Assembly: GCA_965224015.1 (NCBI GenBank)
Contig: OZ245032.1
Span: 1,612,001 to 1,676,000 of the forward strand
DNA from: CBDCVD01 sp965224015
Lineage (GTDB): Bacteria; Pseudomonadota; Alphaproteobacteria; Rhizobiales; CBDCVD01
Length of the DNA stretch: 64,000 bases
Direction of reading: 5' to 3'
Below, one piece after another: positions 16,859-25,435 of this stretch. Made by a program: the position numbers and the translations under genes. Position 1 is the first letter of the stretch; the number at the start of each line of letters is the position of its first letter. The notes beneath the pieces are model-generated. The model did no database searches. It saw only the letters and a list, made by a program, of their open reading frames with translations, and was not told the DNA's origin.

Positions 16859-17131
16859 TTACAGTTTGAAATCCACACCATCGGAAGGCTTGGTGGTCTT
16901 CATACGGTTCTTCAGGGCTTCAATTTCATCGTTCAACGCTTTCACAATCTTACGGACATCCGTATCATCGTAGTCATAAGCGTTGCGATTGCCTAACTTT
17001 CCGATGATCCTGATGGCCTTGATCGCGTTCACGGTGCGGCTTTCTGCAAGTTTGACGAATTTCTCGCGCTTGGATGTGTTGTTGACTGATGTTGGCGCAT
17101 CGTTAGCAACTTTGAGGACTGATTCGAGCAT
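16859..17131 (-). CDS. Small protein of the methyltransferase/GHKL cassette
   Basis: About 90 residues from ATG 17131, chosen because AGGAGA stands 8-9 nt upstream; an in-frame ATG at 17161 (MSQNAQ) is the alternative. It is rich in Lys/Arg in the middle (SKREKFVKLAESRTVNAIKA) and ends in a short coiled-coil-like helix (IVKALNDEIEALKNRM). It shows no DNA-binding or enzymatic motif that I recognise. It precedes the ATPase gene by 27 bp and should be co-transcribed from the promoter at 17166-17194. It could be a regulator, a specificity partner or an antitoxin-like subunit. Confidence 0.65.
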   Translation of the reverse strand: MLESVLKVANDAPTSVNNTSKREKFVKLAESRTVNAIKAIRIIGKLGNRNAYDYDDTDVRKIVKALNDEIEALKNRMKTTKPSDGVDFKL

Positions 17132-17165
17132 TGTGGGGTTCTCCTGTGCATTCTGAGACATGTAA

Positions 17166-17194
17166 AATCTAAAAATTTTGCGCATAAGTGTCAA
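17166..17194 (-). promoter_or_regulatory. Sigma-70-type promoter of the small gene and GHKL ATPase
   Basis: Reading the minus strand: TTGACA (17194-17189), a 17-bp spacer, then TAGATT (17171-17166). The start would fall near 17160, giving a leader of about 28 nt to ATG 17131. This is one of the best promoter matches in the window. Confidence 0.6.
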
Positions 17195-17776
17195 GTTTTA
17201 GCACGTAATTTACATGATAAATTCTACATAAATGGTGGTATTTTGAGAGAAAATTGCCGAACATCCATCAAAAAACTTATACCAACGACCCTCGGGTTTA
17301 ACCTTCGTTTATCCATTTTCTGGTAGCGATTGATCTGATCATTTCTGGCCGACCCTAAATTCACAAATGAAGTACACCACTTTAAGAACCTATAGCAAAA
17401 TGCGTTTAATGGGAATCATGGGTATTTGCGTATTCTTCTCGCATTTTGCTATAGATTTAGAGGGCGATCAGCTTTATGCGTTTCGCTGTACCGCTCACAA
17501 AATGGGGACACCTAACGCCAAGCTGATCTAACCTTTTGCCCTGGCCAATCAGTTCCATCGGGCACGCCGAGCAAAATCGCAATCAATGAGCCTGACTGAC
17601 CAGAACAGCCTTAGCTTTAGTCGGAACAATTGTTTTGCTAACGGACAGCACAACTTCGCACGCTGATTAGGGGCCCTGCGGGCCTCAAACCACACAAACA
17701 TACCCGCAAATCTGGAGATCAGGGGCCAAGCGATCGGTCCAGGATACGATCCACCGGGCCCCGGAACAGAAACGGC
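17195..17776. other. Spacer between the defence-like cassette and the sugar ABC operon
   Basis: Apart from B copy d at 17391-17528, I see no gene. 17195-17390 is A+T-rich. 17529-17776 has no recognisable content. Confidence 0.6.
17391..17528 (+). repeat. Family B palindromic element, copy d (complete)
   Basis: It has both hairpin modules in the same order as copy b, with CTA immediately on both sides (AACCTATAGC ... GATCTAACC). Confidence 0.8.
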
Positions 17777-18835
17777 TTAACGAATCCGCGCCTCCGTCTT
17801 GCGGTCAAAGAGCATGGCGCGCTCCATTGGGAACTTGATGCCGACTCGCGCGCCTTCTTGCGAGCGCTCGTCCCCATGTTCCTCGACAATGATCTTCTCG
17901 CCGGTATCCGAAATCAGATAGGCATAAGACACACCGCCCAGCGCTTCTGTCAGATCAATCGTGTGCGTGTCCCCATTGTGGTTGATTTCGATATGTTCAG
18001 GGCGAATGCCCATCACAACATCGGCTCCGTTGGCGGGTATCGAAACAGGAAGTTTGTAGCTGTCTTTCAAGGCCGGAACCTCTACCGAGTCGCCATTGCT
18101 GGTTCCATTCAGGAAATTCATTGCGGGTGACCCGATAAAACCAGCCACGAAAATATTGTCCGGATTACGATACAGTTCCAGCGGCGCCCCGACCTGTTCG
18201 ATAATCCCGGCCCTCAACACGACAATCTTGTCGGCCAGCGTCATTGCCTCGACTTGGTCATGGGTGACATAGATCATCGTTGCCCCGATTTCCTTGTGCA
18301 GGCGCGCGATTTCGACTCGCATTTCGACACGGAGTTCCGCGTCCAGGTTGGACAGCGGTTCGTCGAACAGGAACACATCGGGACCGCGTACAATGGCGCG
18401 TCCGATCGCCACCCGCTGGCGTTGACCACCGGACAATGCAGCCGGTTTGCGATCGAGATATTGCTCAAGTTTCAGAATGCGTGTTGCTTCAGCAACCTTT
18501 TCTTCGATCTCCGCTTTCGGATGGCCGTTCATCTTCAGGCCAAATCCCATATTGTCCTTGACCGTCATGTGCGGATAAAGCGCATATGTCTGGAAAACCA
18601 TGGCCACTCCCCGCTCCGCCGGGTCCATTCTGGTTACGTCGCGAGCACCAATGGTCATTTGCCCTTCGGTGGTTTCCTCAAGACCGGCGACCATGCGCAG
18701 CAACGTGGATTTGCCGCAACCCGAAGGCCCAACAAAGACGCAGAATTCACCGTCCTTGATTTCCAGGTCCACGCCGTGGATCACCTGAAAATCATTGTAG
18801 CGCTTGACTACGTTTTGCAGAGTAACACCTGACAT
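17777..18835 (-). CDS. Sugar ABC transporter ATP-binding protein (UgpC/MalK type)
   Basis: 352 residues from ATG 18835 (MSGVTLQNVV). The motifs are Walker A GPSGCGKST (36-44), the YALYPHMTV Q-loop region, signature LSGGQRQR, Walker B DVFLFDEPLSNLDA and the switch VTHDQVEA. The C-terminal third is the MalK-like OB/TOBE domain (MGIRPEHIE). It lies next to the IclR gene and divergently from the sugar-binding protein and permeases at 19766-22935, for which it is the obvious ATPase. Confidence 0.88.
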   Translation of the reverse strand: MSGVTLQNVVKRYNDFQVIHGVDLEIKDGEFCVFVGPSGCGKSTLLRMVAGLEETTEGQMTIGARDVTRMDPAERGVAMVFQTYALYPHMTVKDNMGFGLKMNGHPKAEIEEKVAEATRILKLEQYLDRKPAALSGGQRQRVAIGRAIVRGPDVFLFDEPLSNLDAELRVEMRVEIARLHKEIGATMIYVTHDQVEAMTLADKIVVLRAGIIEQVGAPLELYRNPDNIFVAGFIGSPAMNFLNGTSNGDSVEVPALKDSYKLPVSIPANGADVVMGIRPEHIEINHNGDTHTIDLTEALGGVSYAYLISDTGEKIIVEEHGDERSQEGARVGIKFPMERAMLFDRKTEARIR

Positions 18836-18857
18836 GTGCGTTTCCTTTGTTCTACAA

Positions 18858-19637
18858 CTATGAAGGGAATTGCCAAGACGTGGCCTCGGCTCCGATTTTC
18901 CTGGTGGCTTCAAGAAGATTGCCCCGAAAATCCTGCAGCGTTTCCAGGGAATGGCGATTGGTGGATGTGGCAATTGAAACCGCACCCAACACGCGCCCGT
19001 TGTCAGAAAGGATCGGAGCCGCGATCGATATGATACCTGGTTCATGCTCTTCGCGGTCGAATGCGATGCCATTTTTTCTGATCTGGTTCAGTTCCTTCAT
19101 CAGGCCATCGACCGATGTGTGGGTGGAGGGCGTGTATTTGTAAAAGGCTTGTTGCCGCAGTGCTAAGTCGAGCCGACGTGGCGCCATGAATGCGAGCATC
19201 GCCTTTCCGACCCCGGTGCAAAAGGCGGGCGCGACTTTACCGGCCTCGGCCAGTGTTTCGAAACGATCTGTTGCCTTCAGCTTGTCGACGAACAGCACCT
19301 GGCCAGAATCAATCTCTGCGATGTGAACCGTTTCGCCGACCTGTTCCACCAGTTGTTCTAAAAATGGTTTGGCGATCGGAGCGAGGGAGGCGTTTTTCCA
19401 GGCCGCGTGGGCCAGCCCCATCAGTCTAACCCCGAGGGAATATGTTTGCCTCCCTTCGTCATATGACAGCATGTTTTCGACCCGAAGGGTCTGCAACATC
19501 CTGTAAACGGTCCCCTTGGGATAAGGCGATTCTTCCAAGACATCGCTGAAGCGAACCGGGCGCTCGAACGACGCCACAAGCTCCAGCACATTCAGCGCTT
19601 TCCTGACCGTCCCGCTTGCCAAAGTCCTTTCTGACAT
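18858..19637 (-). CDS. IclR family transcriptional regulator
   Basis: 259 residues from ATG 19637, which follows GGAAGGCGGG; upstream in-frame codons are unlikely. The winged-helix domain runs to about residue 70 (RKALNVLELVASFERPVRFS, YPKGTVYRMLQTL), followed by the IclR effector domain (ETVHIAEIDSGQVLFVDKL, AFCTGVGKAMLAF, GIAFDREEHEPGI). It is divergent from the sugar transporter genes, with an intergenic palindrome as likely operator, and probably senses a galactoside or its catabolite. Confidence 0.88.
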   Translation of the reverse strand: MSERTLASGTVRKALNVLELVASFERPVRFSDVLEESPYPKGTVYRMLQTLRVENMLSYDEGRQTYSLGVRLMGLAHAAWKNASLAPIAKPFLEQLVEQVGETVHIAEIDSGQVLFVDKLKATDRFETLAEAGKVAPAFCTGVGKAMLAFMAPRRLDLALRQQAFYKYTPSTHTSVDGLMKELNQIRKNGIAFDREEHEPGIISIAAPILSDNGRVLGAVSIATSTNRHSLETLQDFRGNLLEATRKIGAEATSWQFPS

Positions 19638-19684
19638 CCCGCCTTCCCAGACCTTTCGTCGCGTTCGCCTCAACGATGTTTCTG

Positions 19685-19728
19685 TTGACAACACTAGGCG
19701 AGCCGTGATCAATTTGCAATATGCAAAT
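19685..19728 (+). promoter_or_regulatory. Promoter and putative IclR operator for the sugar operon
   Basis: TTGACA (19685-19690) and, 17 bp on, the weak -10 ATCAAT (19708-19713). Overlapping the -10 and start region is ATTTGCAATATGCAAAT (19712-19728), a 7-bp inverted repeat about 3 bp. This position would suit a repressor. A second, weaker TTTC...GAAA pair follows at 19735-19749. Confidence 0.5.
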
Positions 19729-19765
19729 ACGCATTTCGATTATTGAAACACGCAGGGAGGTTACA

Positions 19766-21025
19766 ATGCGTTCATATCTAAAGGCTTCCATCGCAGCCTT
19801 TGCCACCACGGCAATGCTGACCGGAGGCGCATCCGCCGAATCGCTCACCGGCGATCTGAAGATCTTTCTCGATACGTCGAACCCAGCGCCGCGCGCGACA
19901 ATGGAAGCGATGATTTCCCGTTTCCAGGAACAACATCCTGATCTGAACATCGAAACCACTGTGATCGACCGTGAGGCCTACAAGACGCAGATCCGCAACT
20001 TTTTGACTGCGGACGCACCTGACGTCGCCACCTGGTATGCCGCAAACCGCATGAAGCCCTACGTGGATGCCGGTCTTTTTGAAGATGTATCCGATCTCTG
20101 GGGGGAGCCCGAGATTGCCGACAACCTGACTTCGACCAAAGATGCGATGACCATTGATGGTAAGCAATGGGGTGTGCCCTATACTTACTACCAGTGGGGC
20201 GTCTACTATCGTAAGGACATCTATGAAGAGCTTGGCCTAAAGGAACCGGCCAACTGGGAAGAGATGAAATCCAACTGTCAGGCGGTCGTTGGCTCGGGCC
20301 GTGCCTGCTACACGATCGGGACTAAGTTCCTTTGGACGGCTGGCGGCTGGTTTGATTACTTGAACATGCGCACGCATGGCTTTGACTTCCACATGGAGCT
20401 GGCTCGGGGCAACGTGGCCTGGACCGATGATCGCGTGAAGCAGACTTTTGCAAATTGGCGCGAGCTGATCGACATGGGCGGCTTCGTCGAGAACCACCAA
20501 AACTACAGCTGGCAGGAGTCGCTTCCGTTCATCGTGAACGGCGAGGCGGCCGCGATCCTCAAGGGCAACTTCGTAGTGGCACCGCTGCGCGAAGCCGGTC
20601 TGGACGACAGCAAGCTGGACTTCCACCAGTTCCCGCCGATCACAGATGGCGTTGCGCTCGCCGAGGACGCACCGACCGACACGTTCCATATCCCGGCAAA
20701 GGCACAGAACAAGGAAGCGGCACGCGCCTTCCTTCGCCACGTTGTCTCTTCAAATGAGCAGACCGAGATCAACAACGGCAAGAACCTGGGACAGCTTCCG
20801 GTCAACACGTCCGCGTCCATCGACGACGACAAGTTCCTGAAAAAAGGTTTCACGATGCTGTCCACAAATAGCCCGGGCGGCGTTGCGCAGTTCTTCGACC
20901 GCGACTTCCCGGCGGAAATGGCGGCAGAGGCCATGCAGGGCCTGCAGGAGTTCATGGTGTTCCCGGACAATCTGGACGACATTCTAAATCGCCTCGAGAA
21001 GGTGCGCGCGCGCGTCTATAAATAA
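19766..21025 (+). CDS. Sugar ABC transporter, periplasmic substrate-binding protein
   Basis: 419 residues from ATG 19766, behind GGGAGG. A signal peptide is cleaved near GASA-ES. The mature protein is a MalE-type (SBP_bac_1) binder: GDLKIFLDTSNPAPRATMEA at the start, TADAPDVATWYAANRM, GVPYTYYQWGVYYRKDIYEE, and GKNLGQLPVN late. It is the first gene of the operon. The two glycosidases encoded downstream argue for alpha- and beta-galactosides as ligands. Confidence 0.88.
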   Translation: MRSYLKASIAAFATTAMLTGGASAESLTGDLKIFLDTSNPAPRATMEAMISRFQEQHPDLNIETTVIDREAYKTQIRNFLTADAPDVATWYAANRMKPYVDAGLFEDVSDLWGEPEIADNLTSTKDAMTIDGKQWGVPYTYYQWGVYYRKDIYEELGLKEPANWEEMKSNCQAVVGSGRACYTIGTKFLWTAGGWFDYLNMRTHGFDFHMELARGNVAWTDDRVKQTFANWRELIDMGGFVENHQNYSWQESLPFIVNGEAAAILKGNFVVAPLREAGLDDSKLDFHQFPPITDGVALAEDAPTDTFHIPAKAQNKEAARAFLRHVVSSNEQTEINNGKNLGQLPVNTSASIDDDKFLKKGFTMLSTNSPGGVAQFFDRDFPAEMAAEAMQGLQEFMVFPDNLDDILNRLEKVRARVYK

Positions 21026-21036
21026 AACCCCCGTGA

Positions 21037-21104
21037 CATGGCGGCGGGGCTATCGCGCCGCCATGAAATTAAAGGTTGCCTTGGGGATGCTCCCCAAGGC
21101 AACC
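21037..21104 (+). promoter_or_regulatory. Two strong hairpins between binding-protein and permease genes
   Basis: CATGGCGGCG pairs with CGCCGCCATG (21037-21065), and GGTTGCCTTGGGG pairs with CCCCAAGGCAACC across a 5-nt loop (21074-21104). Neither is followed by a T run. Such structures typically stabilise the upstream binding-protein message or cut transcription into the permease genes. Confidence 0.65.
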
Positions 21105-21164
21105 ACGCCGCATCCCCAAACTTATAAGGCGGTTTTCGCATGTGTCGCGAAGGGAGGATTGCCC

Positions 21165-22085
21165 GTGACAGACGCCACCTATAATCAGAAACGCGCCCGG
21201 AGAAGCTGGTACAAACGCAACGAAATTGCCGTGACCCCCTGGCTGTTTCTCGCGCCTGCCATCCTGTTCTTCATGGTCTACGTGATCATTCCGATCATTC
21301 AGAGCTTCTCAATCTCGCTCTATGACTGGGATGGATTGGGAGAGGCCACCTTTGTCGGTTTTGACAACTATGTCGAGTTGACCGACGACAGTGCCTTCGA
21401 AGTGTCGCTGTGGAACAACCTGAAATGGTTGGTTTTCTATCTATTGGCGATCCCGGCAGGATTGTTTATTGCACTTTTCTTGAACCAGACGGTCACTGGC
21501 ATCCGGATTTATAAGTCTTTGTTTTTCTTTCCGTTTGTTCTGTCTCAGGTTGTGGTTGGCCTGGTTTTCGCGTGGTTCTACTTGCCGAACGAGGGTCTGT
21601 TGTCGAATATACTCGGCGTGGTTGGATTTGGCCCCATCAACGTGCTGGGGGATCCCACATGGGCGACCTATGGCATCATCGCCGCCGGCCTCTGGCCGCA
21701 GACAGCCTATTGCATGATCCTCTATCTTACCGGCCTGAATGCGGTTGATCCGGAGCAAATCGAGGCGGCCCGCCTTGACGGCGCAAAGGGTTGGAAGATG
21801 CTTTGGTACGTTGTTGTGCCACAGCTCAAACCCGCGACATTCATCGCTTTTGTCGTGACGATCATCGGGGCGCTGCGCTCTTTTGACCTGATTTCTATCA
21901 TGACCAATGGCGGGCCGTTTGGGTCGACCCGGGTTTTGAGCTTTTACATGTTCGAAAAGGCGCTGAGCGAATACGGGTTCCGTATGGGTTACGGCGCAGC
22001 CATTGCCGTCGTTCTATTCCTAATCATGCTGGTCTTCATCGCCTATTTCCTGTGGTCGATGTACCAGGAAGACAGGGGGCACTGA
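21165..22085 (+). CDS. Sugar ABC transporter permease (MalF/UgpA type)
   Basis: 306 residues from GTG 21165 with GGGAGG upstream; longer in-frame extension reads through the hairpin region and is rejected. Six membrane spans are apparent. The EAA loop is EAARLDGAKGWKMLWYVVVP. It pairs with the next gene to form the inner-membrane channel. The start codon of that gene follows the stop by 1 bp. Confidence 0.87.
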   Translation: MTDATYNQKRARRSWYKRNEIAVTPWLFLAPAILFFMVYVIIPIIQSFSISLYDWDGLGEATFVGFDNYVELTDDSAFEVSLWNNLKWLVFYLLAIPAGLFIALFLNQTVTGIRIYKSLFFFPFVLSQVVVGLVFAWFYLPNEGLLSNILGVVGFGPINVLGDPTWATYGIIAAGLWPQTAYCMILYLTGLNAVDPEQIEAARLDGAKGWKMLWYVVVPQLKPATFIAFVVTIIGALRSFDLISIMTNGGPFGSTRVLSFYMFEKALSEYGFRMGYGAAIAVVLFLIMLVFIAYFLWSMYQEDRGH

Positions 22086-22086
22086 G

Positions 22087-22935
22087 ATGTTTCCACGTCC
22101 TATCCAATCCGCTTCCTCCGGGACCCAGTTCGCCTACAAGTCCTTCCTGCCTGTTGCCCTGATAATGTGGCTGTTGCCTTTGATCGCCGTGGCGGTATTT
22201 TCCATCAAACCGGCCGAGGATTTCACCCAGGGCAATTATTGGGGTTTGCCCACCTCGTTTCAGTTGTTCCACAACTACGGACAGGTGTTCTTCAATTCCG
22301 ACATGCCGCGCTACATGCTGAACTCAGTGCTGATCACCGTCCCCACCGTGATCGGGGCTGTCGCCCTGAGCGCCATGGCCGGGTTCGCTCTTGGGATTTA
22401 CAAGTTCCGCTCCAACCTCTGGGTCTTTTTCATGTTCGTGGCGGGCAATTTCGTCCCGTTTCAGATCCTCATGGTGCCGGTGCGCGACCTTACGCTTGAT
22501 ATGGGGCTCTACAACACCAAAACCGGTCTTGTGCTGTTTCACATCGCGTTCCAGACAGGGTTCTGCACCCTGTTCATGCGAAATTTCATTCGGGCGCTGC
22601 CGTTCCCTTTGATTGAAGCGGCACGCGTCGAGGGAATCGCGGAATGGCGCATCTTCTGGTACATCGTATTGCCGCTGATGAAACCCGCTCTGGCGGCGCT
22701 GGCCGTGCTGATCTTCACCTTCATCTGGAACGACTACTTCTGGGCAATCGTGTTGACGCAGGGGCCGGAAGCACAGCCGGTGACGGCCGGGATCACCAGC
22801 TTCAACGCACAGTACCGCGCCGCTTATCATTTGATGAGTGCGGGCAGCATTGTCGCGGCACTTCCACCGGTGCTGATGTTCTTTCTTATGCAGAAGCACT
22901 TCATTGCCGGCCTCACTCTTGGAGCCGTCAAATGA
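22087..22935 (+). CDS. Sugar ABC transporter permease (MalG/UgpE type)
   Basis: 282 residues, six predicted spans, EAA loop EAARVEGIAEWRIFWYIVLP. It ends in ATGA overlapping the start of the alpha-galactosidase gene, so translation of the two is coupled. Confidence 0.87.
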   Translation: MFPRPIQSASSGTQFAYKSFLPVALIMWLLPLIAVAVFSIKPAEDFTQGNYWGLPTSFQLFHNYGQVFFNSDMPRYMLNSVLITVPTVIGAVALSAMAGFALGIYKFRSNLWVFFMFVAGNFVPFQILMVPVRDLTLDMGLYNTKTGLVLFHIAFQTGFCTLFMRNFIRALPFPLIEAARVEGIAEWRIFWYIVLPLMKPALAALAVLIFTFIWNDYFWAIVLTQGPEAQPVTAGITSFNAQYRAAYHLMSAGSIVAALPPVLMFFLMQKHFIAGLTLGAVK

Positions 22936-25016
22936 TGCGAAGCTGGCGTCTTGATGATTCTCGTCAGACACTTGTGCTCGGATCCCGCAAAGACCACCTC
23001 GCCGAGGTGGTCTACTGGGGTCCGCGCCTGCCAGATGAAGAAGATCTGACAACGCTTCTCACCGCACATGATATCGATGTGACTGGCGGGATGCTTGACC
23101 AGAATCCGGAACTGTCAATCTGTCCGGAAGCGATCCGTACCTTCCCGGGTCAGCCGGGACTGGTCATTCGTGACAGTTCGGGGACCCTCCTGCTGCCGAA
23201 GTTTTGCTTTAGTAGCGCGCAGGAGGGCGACGGAAGTCTTGTGCTGACCTTCACCGACAAAGACAACCACCTGGCCTATGTCGCGCGGTTCGCCATTGAT
23301 GCTGAAACCCATATGATAGAGGCAGACGCACGCATCGACGCATCGCGCCCCCTCCACCTCCATTGGCTCAGCGCTCCTGTATTTCCTGCTCCGCAAAGTT
23401 CCGACGAGATGATTGATTTTGCGGGTCGCTGGTGTGGTGAATTCCAAATGAACCGCACCCCCTGGTCCCCAGGCATCCGCTACCGCGAAAACCGCACCGG
23501 GCGAACTGGTCATGAGCATTTTCCCGGCTTAATTATCCCCTGCCACGGCGCGACCAATGCCAGGGGCGACACCTACGCATTTCACTATGGTTGGTCAGGC
23601 GGGCACCGCATGATTGCCGAAGAATTGCCCGATGGAAGGCGTCAGATCCAGTTCGGCCATGCCTCTCGGGTTGAGGTGGAACCAAAGACCTCGCACAAAA
23701 CCGCCACGCTTTACGCCATGTTCTCGGATGACGGGATCAATGGCTGCGCCGTGGCCTTTCAGCGCCATTTGCGCGACCGCATCGTAACTTGGCCGAAACC
23801 GGGCAAGCCGCGCCCGGTTCACTACAATTGCTGGGAAGCGGTCTATTTCAATCACAACCTGCCAGAGCTCAAAGACATCGCAAGTCGCGCGGCCGCCCTT
23901 GGTGCAGAGCGGTTCGTGCTGGACGACGGCTGGTTCGGCAACCGCGATGACGACACCCGGGCACTTTCCGACTGGGAAGTCGATCCTCGCAAATACCCAG
24001 ACGGTCTCACGCCGCTGATTGATCACGTTAAATCCCTTGGCATGACATTCGGCATCTGGTTCGAGCCGGAAATGATCAATCCGGACAGCGACATTTTTCG
24101 TGCCCATCCCGATTGGGCGCTGGGTGGCGAGGACCAGATCATGGGGCGTCAGCAAATGGCGCTGAATATGGGTAAGCCCGAGGTGCGCGATTTTCTTTTC
24201 GACCGGATTGGCGCGGTGTTGCGCGACCATGACATCGACTACGTGAAATGGGACCACAATCGCGTTCTGCCTATGCCAGACGCGGCGCAGACCAGGGGGT
24301 CTTACGCGTTGATCGATCGCTTGCGTGCCGCCTATCCACAGGTGGAAATCGAAAGTTGCGCCTCAGGTGGTGGTCGTATCGATTTCGGCATTCTCAGCCG
24401 TACACAAAGGGTCTGGCTTTCCGACAGCAATGACGCGTTGGAACGGTTGCGGATGCAACATGACGCCGCAATCTTTCTCCCCGCTGCCGTTACCGGCTCT
24501 CATGTCGGCCCGCGCACATGCCACACTTCGGGCCGGATAATGGACATTCGCATCCGTGCATGGGTCGCTGCCCAGCGTCACATGGGGTTCGAAATGGACC
24601 CGCGCGAATTGACCGGGGACGAAATCGACGTCCTGCGCCATGTCACCGCATGGTGGAAGGCCAATCGGGACTGGATGTATGGCGCTGACATCCTGCGCCT
24701 GGACAGCCCCGATCCCGTTATCATTGCCGAACAGCAGCTCGAACAAGGCGGAGGACGCTTTATCGTTTTTGCCGGAAAGGCTGCGACCTCGGCCCAGATT
24801 GCCCCGCGACCTCTGCGCTTGACAAGGCTCAGCCAGGGCGAAATGTACCGTGTCAAACTGATCAACCGCAATGAAGTGCCGGCCTTGTCGCGCGGCACGC
24901 CGGCCCTAAAATCCCAAGCCATCGAGGTCAGCGGCGGTTACCTGATGAACCACGGCATTACCCTGCCGTGGAGCTTTCCCGAAACCATGTGGGTCGTGGA
25001 AGGAACGCGCCTATGA
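22932..25016 (+). CDS. Alpha-galactosidase, GH36
   Basis: 694 residues from ATG 22932 (a second ATG follows directly). The GH36 signatures are DDGWFGNRDDDTRALSDW, GIWFEPEMINPDSD, YVKWDHNR with the nucleophile D441, the CASGGGRID loop, and WLSDSNDALER with the acid/base D498. An N-terminal beta-supersandwich domain occupies the first ~300 residues. No signal peptide is present, so it is cytoplasmic and hydrolyses imported melibiose/raffinose-type sugars. It overlaps both neighbours by ATGA. Confidence 0.9.
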   Translation: MMRSWRLDDSRQTLVLGSRKDHLAEVVYWGPRLPDEEDLTTLLTAHDIDVTGGMLDQNPELSICPEAIRTFPGQPGLVIRDSSGTLLLPKFCFSSAQEGDGSLVLTFTDKDNHLAYVARFAIDAETHMIEADARIDASRPLHLHWLSAPVFPAPQSSDEMIDFAGRWCGEFQMNRTPWSPGIRYRENRTGRTGHEHFPGLIIPCHGATNARGDTYAFHYGWSGGHRMIAEELPDGRRQIQFGHASRVEVEPKTSHKTATLYAMFSDDGINGCAVAFQRHLRDRIVTWPKPGKPRPVHYNCWEAVYFNHNLPELKDIASRAAALGAERFVLDDGWFGNRDDDTRALSDWEVDPRKYPDGLTPLIDHVKSLGMTFGIWFEPEMINPDSDIFRAHPDWALGGEDQIMGRQQMALNMGKPEVRDFLFDRIGAVLRDHDIDYVKWDHNRVLPMPDAAQTRGSYALIDRLRAAYPQVEIESCASGGGRIDFGILSRTQRVWLSDSNDALERLRMQHDAAIFLPAAVTGSHVGPRTCHTSGRIMDIRIRAWVAAQRHMGFEMDPRELTGDEIDVLRHVTAWWKANRDWMYGADILRLDSPDPVIIAEQQLEQGGGRFIVFAGKAATSAQIAPRPLRLTRLSQGEMYRVKLINRNEVPALSRGTPALKSQAIEVSGGYLMNHGITLPWSFPETMWVVEGTRL

Positions 25017-25435
25017 CAAAGGAACGGCGCAACCGCGGCTGGTACGGCATGATCGACAAAGACGGTTTTGTCTGTCGGTCCTGGATGAAAAGCCAGAGTT
25101 TTCCTGATCACGTTTTTGACGCTCGACCCGTCATTGCAGTCTGCAATACCTGGTCCGAGCTAACCCCGTGCAACTCCGGGCTGCGTGAATGGGCCGAAGG
25201 CGTCAAACGCGGCGTCTGGGACAAGGTCGTTCCGGTGATCTGTTGCGGGATGGTCGGTGCGCGCCCTTATTGGCTGGGCCAGAACGCGGCCATTATCGGC
25301 GCAGGCGGTCTGTCGGAGCTGTACCGCAGGGCGCTTGTCCAACACGGGCTGACTGCCAATTTGGTCAACGTGGCGGACATGACGTTGAGCGGTCTTGGAA
25401 CCGCATATCCATCGTTGCAAGGAGGCCCATCTTGA
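25013..25435 (+). pseudogene. In-frame fusion stub of a sugar-acid dehydratase (IlvD/Edd) and DgoK kinase
   Basis: The 140-residue open frame starts with about 70 residues of an IlvD/Edd-family dehydratase (RGWYGMIDKDGFVCRSWMK, PVIAVCNTWSELTPCNSGLR). It then changes abruptly to VPVICCGMVGARPYW, a central piece of 2-dehydro-3-deoxygalactonokinase, and then to GGLSELYRRALVQHG, a kinase C-terminus. The iron-sulfur cysteines downstream of the first and the kinase core are missing, so neither activity can remain. It overlaps its neighbours (ATGA before, and its TGA overlaps the TTG start after), so the deletions kept the operon frame. The wording 'pseudogene' is inference. Confidence 0.7.

Noticed and set aside
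21033..21164. Longer MalF-type permease start
   Set aside because: It would translate through both hairpins, whereas GTG 21165 has GGGAGG at the right distance.
22644..22931. 96-residue N-terminal extension of the alpha-galactosidase
   Set aside because: It overlaps the permease gene in another frame, has no homology-like character, and the ATGA start at 22932 gives the standard N-terminus.
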